Part shown: positions 15,524 through 19,327 of the stretch, in pieces
Numbering within the stretch: position 1 is the stretch's first letter
How the letters are laid out: every line of letters starts with the position of its first letter
Position numbers and translations under genes: made by a program
The notes under the pieces: generated by a model
The model's database searches: none
What the model was told of the DNA's origin: nothing
Seen by the model: only the letters and a program-made list of their open reading frames with translations
NCBI GenBank assembly: GCA_050942615.1
Contig: JBMNNQ010000021.1
Coordinates: forward strand, 1 to 19,327
Length of the DNA: 19,327 nucleotides
Reading direction: 5' to 3'
Origin: JAAZMI01 sp050942615
GTDB lineage: Bacteria; Bacillota; Dethiobacteria; DTU022; UBA8154

Positions 15524-15585
15524 AAGCAACACCAACCCCTTGCACTGTAAAAATGCCTTTGCTAAAAAGAACTATTTAGGTTTCT

Positions 15586-15942
15586 TTAACTTTGTTTTTC
15601 CTGGGCAACCTTAACCATGGCGCTAAAACCGGCAGGATCATTAACAGCTAAATCGGCCAGCATCTTACGGTTTACTTCCACTCCGGCTTTTTTCAACCCA
15701 TCAATAAACCTGCTATAGGAAAGGCCGTTTTCCCGGGCAGCAGCATTGATACGGGTAATCCACAGCTTACGAAAATCTCGCTTGCGAACCTTGCGATCCC
15801 GGTAAGCATAATCAAGTGATTTCATTACCTGCTGGTTGGCAACCCGGAACAGTTTGCTTTTAGCTCCGTAATAACCGCTGGCCATTTTGAGTATTTTTTT
15901 CCTTCTTTTCCTGGTAACAACACTATTTTTTACCCTAGGCAT
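15586..15942 (-). CDS. rplT: 50S ribosomal protein L20
   Basis: Primary 23S rRNA-binding protein needed early in large-subunit assembly. The 118 residues match the family along the whole length: MPRVKNSVVTRKRRKKILK, GYYGAKSKLFRVANQQV, AYRDRKVRKRDFRKLWITRINAAAR and LSYSRFIDGLKKAGVE. The basic N-terminal tail enters rRNA; the C-terminal half binds rRNA and, in Firmicutes, its own mRNA leader. GGGGGG lies 8 bases before the ATG at 15942. Last gene of infC-rpmI-rplT and probably the repressor of that operon through the leader at 16783-16923. Confidence 0.98.
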   Translation of the reverse strand: MPRVKNSVVTRKRRKKILKMASGYYGAKSKLFRVANQQVMKSLDYAYRDRKVRKRDFRKLWITRINAAARENGLSYSRFIDGLKKAGVEVNRKMLADLAVNDPAGFSAMVKVAQEKQS

Positions 15943-15990
15943 TTTTCTTACCCCCCGTCCACTGTGTTGTTGAATACTGCTATTCCTGGA

Positions 15991-16185
15991 TCAATAAGGC
16001 AACATTTTTCCAACTCTTTTTAGATCGCTTTTATGCACCAGCGTGGAACTGCGCAACCTGCGCTTCCGCTTGGCCGATTTTTTACCCAGAATATGGCTGT
16101 GAAAAGCACGGAATCTTTTAATTTTTCCCGTAGCTGTTTTTTTAAAACGCTTGGCTGCCCCGCGGTGTGTTTTCATTTTAGGCAT
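15991..16185 (-). CDS. rpmI: 50S ribosomal protein L35
   Basis: Small, very basic large-subunit protein of 64 residues, the usual length. MPKMKTHRGAAKRFKKTATG and the RRRLRSS/SDLKRVGKMLPY C-terminal segment are family hallmarks. AAGGGGGG lies 7 bases before the ATG at 16185. Placed between infC (43-base gap) and rplT (48-base gap), the standard order. Confidence 0.98.
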   Translation of the reverse strand: MPKMKTHRGAAKRFKKTATGKIKRFRAFHSHILGKKSAKRKRRLRSSTLVHKSDLKRVGKMLPY

Positions 16186-16228
16186 CTACGTTCCCCCCTT
16201 AGCATAAACAACTGAGCCTTAACCGGCT

Positions 16229-16750
16229 TTATTTTGCGGCGAAATTTGGAGCCAAAATCATAACCATGTTTCTTCCTTCCATGCGGGGGACTCTTTCCAC
16301 AACGCCGATATCATTGATCTCCTTGGCCAGCTTTACACAAAGTTTTCGGCCCAATTCGGAATGGGTGATCTCCCTGCCACGGAAAAAAACTGTAACTTTA
16401 ACTTTGTCCCCGCCCTCCAAAAAACGGATGCTGTTTCTAACTTTAACCATAAAATCATGGTTTTCAATGTTGGGCCGCATCTTTACTTCTTTGACGGTGA
16501 TCGTCCGCTGTTTCTTGCGCGCCTCCCGATCCTTTTTCCGGCGTTCATATTTATATTTGCCAAAATCCATAATCCGGCAGACGGGCGGTCTGGCCTGCGG
16601 GGCAATGTTTACAAGATCCAAATTTTTTTCCCGGGCCATTTGTAAGGCGTCCTGCAACAACATAATCCCCAACTGTTCACCACTCGGATCAATAACCCTG
16701 ACGTCTTTGGCCTTTATTCTCTCGTTAACAAAAAATTCCTTATTGCTAAT
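16229..16750 (-). CDS. infC: Translation initiation factor IF-3, ATT start codon
   Basis: IF3 binds the 30S subunit, prevents premature 50S joining and checks the start codon and initiator tRNA. 173 residues: N-domain (1-75) with FFVNERIKAKDVRVID, EKNLDLVNIAPQARPPVCRIMDFGKYK, a Lys/Arg-rich linker helix (65-83), and the C-domain with MRPNIENHDF, GDKVKVTVFFRGREITH and MEGRNMVMILAP. Start: AGGAGG lies 10 bases before ATT at 16750, giving (M)SNKEFFVNERI, which matches where IF3 proteins begin. No ATG, GTG or TTG occurs near that point, and the next Met is at residue 30, inside the N-domain. The frame runs upstream to an ATG at 16894, but that stretch is the structured leader. Non-AUG infC starts are a known autoregulatory device in bacteria. 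Confidence 0.95.
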   Translation of the reverse strand: MSNKEFFVNERIKAKDVRVIDPSGEQLGIMLLQDALQMAREKNLDLVNIAPQARPPVCRIMDFGKYKYERRKKDREARKKQRTITVKEVKMRPNIENHDFMVKVRNSIRFLEGGDKVKVTVFFRGREITHSELGRKLCVKLAKEINDIGVVERVPRMEGRNMVMILAPNFAAK

Positions 16751-16782
16751 CTTTAAGCCACCTCCTGTTTTTCCTGAAATAT

Positions 16783-16923
16783 AAAAAAGCAGGTAAAGGC
16801 CCCACCTGCTGTAAAATACTGCATCGTTACACGTTGCATTATCTTTGCTGCTTAAATGCGCATAACCCTGCGAACAGCTTAGAAAGCGTTTCAAGGTGAG
16901 AAGCGGGGGCTTCTACTTTATTG
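16783..16923 (-). promoter_or_regulatory. L20-type leader with attenuator upstream of infC-rpmI-rplT
   Basis: The transcribed strand begins near 16923 with a hairpin AGAAGC-CCCC-GCTTCT (16914-16899) followed by CACCTTGAAACG, then GGGTTATGCGCA (16868-16857). It ends in a terminator, AGCAGGT/ACCTGCT (16810-16804 with 16794-16788), followed by six T residues (16788-16783). These features and the gene set match the Firmicutes L20 leader, in which ribosomal protein L20 binds the leader and favours the terminator. The pairing partner that would form the antiterminator was not worked out. The identity is from pattern recognition, not a covariance search. Confidence 0.78.
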
Positions 16924-16929
16924 ATAGTT

Positions 16930-16958
16930 AATATATCATATAGATATTTCTTCGTCAA
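16930..16958 (-). promoter_or_regulatory. Sigma-A promoter of infC-rpmI-rplT
   Basis: On the minus strand, TTGACG (16958-16953), a 17-base spacer, then TATATT (16935-16930). The start is near 16923. It begins only 26 bases after the thrS stop codon, and no terminator is visible between, so the operon may also receive some transcript from thrS. Confidence 0.85.
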
Positions 16959-16984
16959 ACAATTTTTAATTTTAGGGCAGCCCG

Positions 16985-18919
16985 TTACCTTCTTTCTTTA
17001 ATTTCCCCCTTGATATTTTCCAAAAATTCAAGCAGGGGAACGGCACCCAAGTCTTTGCCGGAACGAAGTCGTACCGCCACCGCGCGGTCTTTGATTTCAC
17101 GCTCACCGGCGATCAACATGTAAGGCACCTTTTGAAGCTGGGCTTCACGTATCTTATAGCCAACCTTTTCGGCACGATCGTCCATTTCTGCCCGGACGCC
17201 TTCCCGCCGTAACAATTCTTTCACCTCGGCAGCATACGTATGCTGCCGGCTGGTGATAGGGATGACAAGGGCCTGCAGAGGAGCCAACCAGGTAGGGAAG
17301 GCCCCCCCGTAATGTTCAATCAGGAGCGCAAAAAACCGTTCCATGGCCCCGTATACCACCCGGTGAATCATAGCCGGGCGGTGTTTCTGACCGTCAGCAC
17401 CAATATAGTTAAGATCAAACTTTTCAGGCATTTGAAAATCGAGCTGAATGGTGCCGCACTGCCAAGTGCGGCCCAGGGAATCCTGAAGATGGAAATCTAT
17501 TTTAGGGCCGTAAAAAGCACCGTCCCCGGGGTTAACCAGGTAAGGAACCTTTTTTTCGTCCAAAACTGACTGCAGGGCTGAAGTGGCTTTTTCCCACATT
17601 TCTGCCGTGCCCATGGATTGTTCCGGTCTGGTGCTCAGTTCAACATGGTAGGTAAAACCAAACGTTTGATAAAACTTGTCGATCAGTTCCATTACCGCCG
17701 CCACTTCGTCTTCAATCTGCTCAGGCAGCATGAAAATATGGGCGTCATCCTGTGTAAAAGAACGGACACGCATCAGGCCATGCAGGGTGCCCGATTTTTC
17801 ATGCCGGTGAACCAGCCCCATTTCTGCAATTCTTAAAGGCAGATCACGGTAGCTGCGCAAGCCTGTATTGTAGATTAGCATGGCTCCCGGGCAGTTCATA
17901 GGCTTAATGGCATAATCCTGCTGGTCTATCTTTGTAAAGTACATATTTTCCTGGTAATGGTCCCAATGCCCTGACTGTTCCCAAAGCTGTCTATTCAATA
18001 TGATCGGGGTTTCTACCTCCAGGTAACCGGCCTTAAAATGTTCTTCCCGCCAAAACTTTTCAAGTTCACGCCGGATGATAATCCCCCGGGGGTGATAAAA
18101 GGGAAATCCGGGACCTTCTTCATGAAAACTGAAAAGGTCGAGTTCACGCCCCAGTTTGCGGTGGTCTCTTTGGCGCGCCTCTTCCAAAAAATGCAGATAT
18201 TCTTCCAGCATTTTTTTGGTGGGAAAAGCGGTCCCGTAGATGCGCTGCAGCATAGGCCTGCCTTCATCCCCCCGCCAGTAGGCGCCGGCCAGGTTTAGCA
18301 GTTTAAAAGCCTTTAACCTGCCCGTGGAAGGAAGGTGCGGGCCGGCACAAAGATCCCAGAATTCACCCTGGCGATAACAGGAGATAACAGCCTCCTCGTC
18401 CAGATCGGTGATCAGCTCCACCTTGTAACCTTCGCCCTGCTTCTGAAAAAATTCCAGGGCCTCCCCGCGTTCCATTTCAATGCGTTCCAGGGGCAGATCT
18501 TCCTTGATAATCTGCTTGACCTGCTTTTCTATTTTCTCTAAATCTTCCGGGCTAATCGGTGTTGCAAAGTCAAAATCATAATAAAACCCGTTGTTAATCG
18601 GGGGGCCTATCCCCAGGCGAACGTCTTTAAAGAGTCTTTTCACTGCCTGTGCCAGGACGTGGCTGGCGGTATGGTGATAAACCTGCGCGCCTTCTGCGTC
18701 TTCAAAGGTAAGGAGCTCCAGCCGGCTGTTTTCCTGCAAGGGTGTATGGAGATCAACAACTTTGCCGTTCACTTTAGCCGCCAAAGCTGCCTTGGGCCTC
18801 TGGGGCCCCAACCCCCCCACTAGTTCTGCAATTGTTGTACCGGGGGAAACTTCCCGGGAACCCCAATTTTTAATTTCGATCATTAATTTTTTATCCAGCC
18901 GATCGCGGTTTTCTTCCAT
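16985..18919 (-). CDS. thrS: Threonine--tRNA ligase
   Basis: Class II synthetase that charges tRNA-Thr. 644 residues from ATG 18919: TGS domain (about 12-75), editing domain beginning with HHTASH (82-87), which removes mischarged Ser (also GEFWDLCAGPHLPSTG, 185-200), catalytic core (about 240-540) with the three zinc/substrate ligands Cys343 (MNCPGAM), His394 (DDAHIF) and His519 (MIHRVV), and anticodon-binding domain (about 545-640). All expected motifs are present. Start: GGGGGGG lies 5 bases before the ATG at 18919. Upstream in-frame codons to 18949 lack a site; an internal ATG at 18883 (MIEIKNWG) is possible but has a poorer one. Followed by infC-rpmI-rplT, the same order as in E. coli. 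Confidence 0.97.
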   Translation of the reverse strand: MEENRDRLDKKLMIEIKNWGSREVSPGTTIAELVGGLGPQRPKAALAAKVNGKVVDLHTPLQENSRLELLTFEDAEGAQVYHHTASHVLAQAVKRLFKDVRLGIGPPINNGFYYDFDFATPISPEDLEKIEKQVKQIIKEDLPLERIEMERGEALEFFQKQGEGYKVELITDLDEEAVISCYRQGEFWDLCAGPHLPSTGRLKAFKLLNLAGAYWRGDEGRPMLQRIYGTAFPTKKMLEEYLHFLEEARQRDHRKLGRELDLFSFHEEGPGFPFYHPRGIIIRRELEKFWREEHFKAGYLEVETPIILNRQLWEQSGHWDHYQENMYFTKIDQQDYAIKPMNCPGAMLIYNTGLRSYRDLPLRIAEMGLVHRHEKSGTLHGLMRVRSFTQDDAHIFMLPEQIEDEVAAVMELIDKFYQTFGFTYHVELSTRPEQSMGTAEMWEKATSALQSVLDEKKVPYLVNPGDGAFYGPKIDFHLQDSLGRTWQCGTIQLDFQMPEKFDLNYIGADGQKHRPAMIHRVVYGAMERFFALLIEHYGGAFPTWLAPLQALVIPITSRQHTYAAEVKELLRREGVRAEMDDRAEKVGYKIREAQLQKVPYMLIAGEREIKDRAVAVRLRSGKDLGAVPLLEFLENIKGEIKERR

Positions 18920-18973
18920 AAGAACCCCCCCGCCCAAAATTGCATGCACGAAGTATTAATCAGATCAACGTAC

Positions 18974-19002
18974 ATCATAATTCTTCTGCCGGAAACTGTC
19001 AA
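18974..19002 (-). promoter_or_regulatory. Sigma-A promoter of thrS
   Basis: On the minus strand, consensus TTGACA (19002-18997), a 17-base spacer, then TATGAT (18979-18974). The start is near 18967, leaving a leader of about 48 bases. It lies just past the tRNA terminator, so thrS is transcribed on its own. Confidence 0.87.
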
Positions 19003-19017
19003 GATCAAGGCCGGCCT

Positions 19018-19048
19018 AAAAAACAAAACCCCTGTTTTTAACAGGGGT
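19018..19048 (-). terminator. Intrinsic terminator after the tRNA genes
   Basis: On the minus strand, ACCCCTGTT pairs perfectly with AACAGGGGT around an AAA loop (19048-19028), followed by TTTGTTTTTT. It begins 7 bases after the tRNA-Val CCA and precedes the thrS promoter. Confidence 0.93.
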
Positions 19049-19054
19049 GCAGTG

Positions 19055-19129
19055 TGGTGGGTCCTGTGCGGATCGAACGCACGACTTCTTCCGCGTCAAG
19101 GAAGCGCTCTCCCACTGAGCTAAGGACCC
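19055..19129 (-). tRNA. tRNA-Val (anticodon GAC)
   Basis: 75 bases forming a complete cloverleaf: acceptor GGGTCCT/AGGACCC, D arm GCTC/GAGC, anticodon stem CTTCC/GGAAG with loop TTGACGC (anticodon GAC, reading GUC and GUU), T arm GTGCG/CGCAC with loop TTCGATC, discriminator A, and an encoded CCA. Last gene of a short tRNA cluster; the 101 bases between it and tRNA-Leu hold no other tRNA, only a T-rich tract after tRNA-Leu. Confidence 0.97.
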
Positions 19130-19230
19130 TTATTGGTTGAACTATTTTGCCGGGAACCCTTTCAAAAACCTTTTATGTTTAACAACCCATATTTACAATA
19201 AAAAAGCCTGAACAACTGTATGCTTTCTGG

Positions 19231-19321
19231 TGGTGCCGGAGACCGGAATCGAACCGGTACGATCGCTAATGTGATCGAGGGATTTTAAGTCCCTTGCGTC
19301 TGCCTATTCCGCCACTCCGGC
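19231..19321 (-). tRNA. tRNA-Leu (anticodon TAA)
   Basis: 91-base class II tRNA: acceptor GCCGGAG/CTCCGGC, anticodon arm GGGA/TCCC with loop CTTAAAA (anticodon UAA, reading UUA and UUG), a long variable arm (GATC...GATC pairing), T arm ACCGG/CCGGT with loop TTCGATT, discriminator A and encoded CCA. Its promoter lies beyond the window. Confidence 0.97.
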
Positions 19322-19327
19322 ATAAAA

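Noticed and set aside
16266..16784. 172-codon open frame on the plus strand
   Set aside because: Antisense to infC; the composition is Ser/Arg/Leu-rich as expected of a shadow frame, with no family signature.
1..19327. CRISPR arrays, prophage, defence islands, biosynthetic clusters
   Set aside because: No spaced direct repeats and no genes of those types were seen; almost every gene is a recognisable housekeeping gene.

Overview
The window looks like the chromosome of a Gram-positive, Clostridia-type bacterium (Firmicutes), possibly of the Peptococcaceae/Desulfotomaculum kind. This rests on strong AGGAGG-type ribosome binding sites, sigma-A promoters with 17-base spacers, a T-box leader on pheST, an L20-type leader on infC-rpmI-rplT, a Ktr-type potassium transporter, and a zapA-cvpA-mutS2 gene group. 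The lineage below phylum level is inference. Nearly everything is housekeeping; the only mobile DNA seen is the start of an IS607-type recombinase gene at the left edge.

Layout. 1-141 (minus): 5' end of an IS607-family serine recombinase. 379-3162 (plus): a class A penicillin-binding protein with its own promoter, converging on the next block through a 34-base perfectly palindromic terminator (3311-3344). 7316 down to 3392 (minus): a tightly coupled operon with a strong promoter, zapA, cvpA, a 3-methyladenine DNA glycosylase gene and mutS2. 12506 down to 7445 (minus): promoter, Phe-type T-box leader with terminator, pheS, pheT, and an uncharacterised gene that appears to contain two copies of a DUF2889-like domain. 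15523 down to 12556 (minus): ktrB, ktrA and a SpoU-family RNA methyltransferase. 16958 down to 15586 (minus): promoter, L20 leader/attenuator, infC (ATT start), rpmI and rplT. 19002 down to 16985 (minus): thrS with a strong promoter and a short leader that has no room for a T-box. 19321-19055 (minus): tRNA-Leu(UAA) and tRNA-Val(GAC), both with encoded CCA, ending in an intrinsic terminator.

How the parts work together. The right half is a translation block (two tRNAs, ThrRS, IF3, L35, L20, PheRS) keeping the widespread thrS-infC-rpmI-rplT-...-pheS-pheT order, with a potassium-uptake pair and an RNA methyltransferase between rplT and pheS. Control appears layered: L20 on its leader, IF3 on its own non-AUG start codon, and uncharged tRNA-Phe on pheST. 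The left half serves division, DNA repair/ribosome rescue and cell-wall synthesis. The clearest novelty candidate is the duplicated-domain protein at 7445-8290. I saw no defence system, CRISPR array, prophage or biosynthetic cluster.
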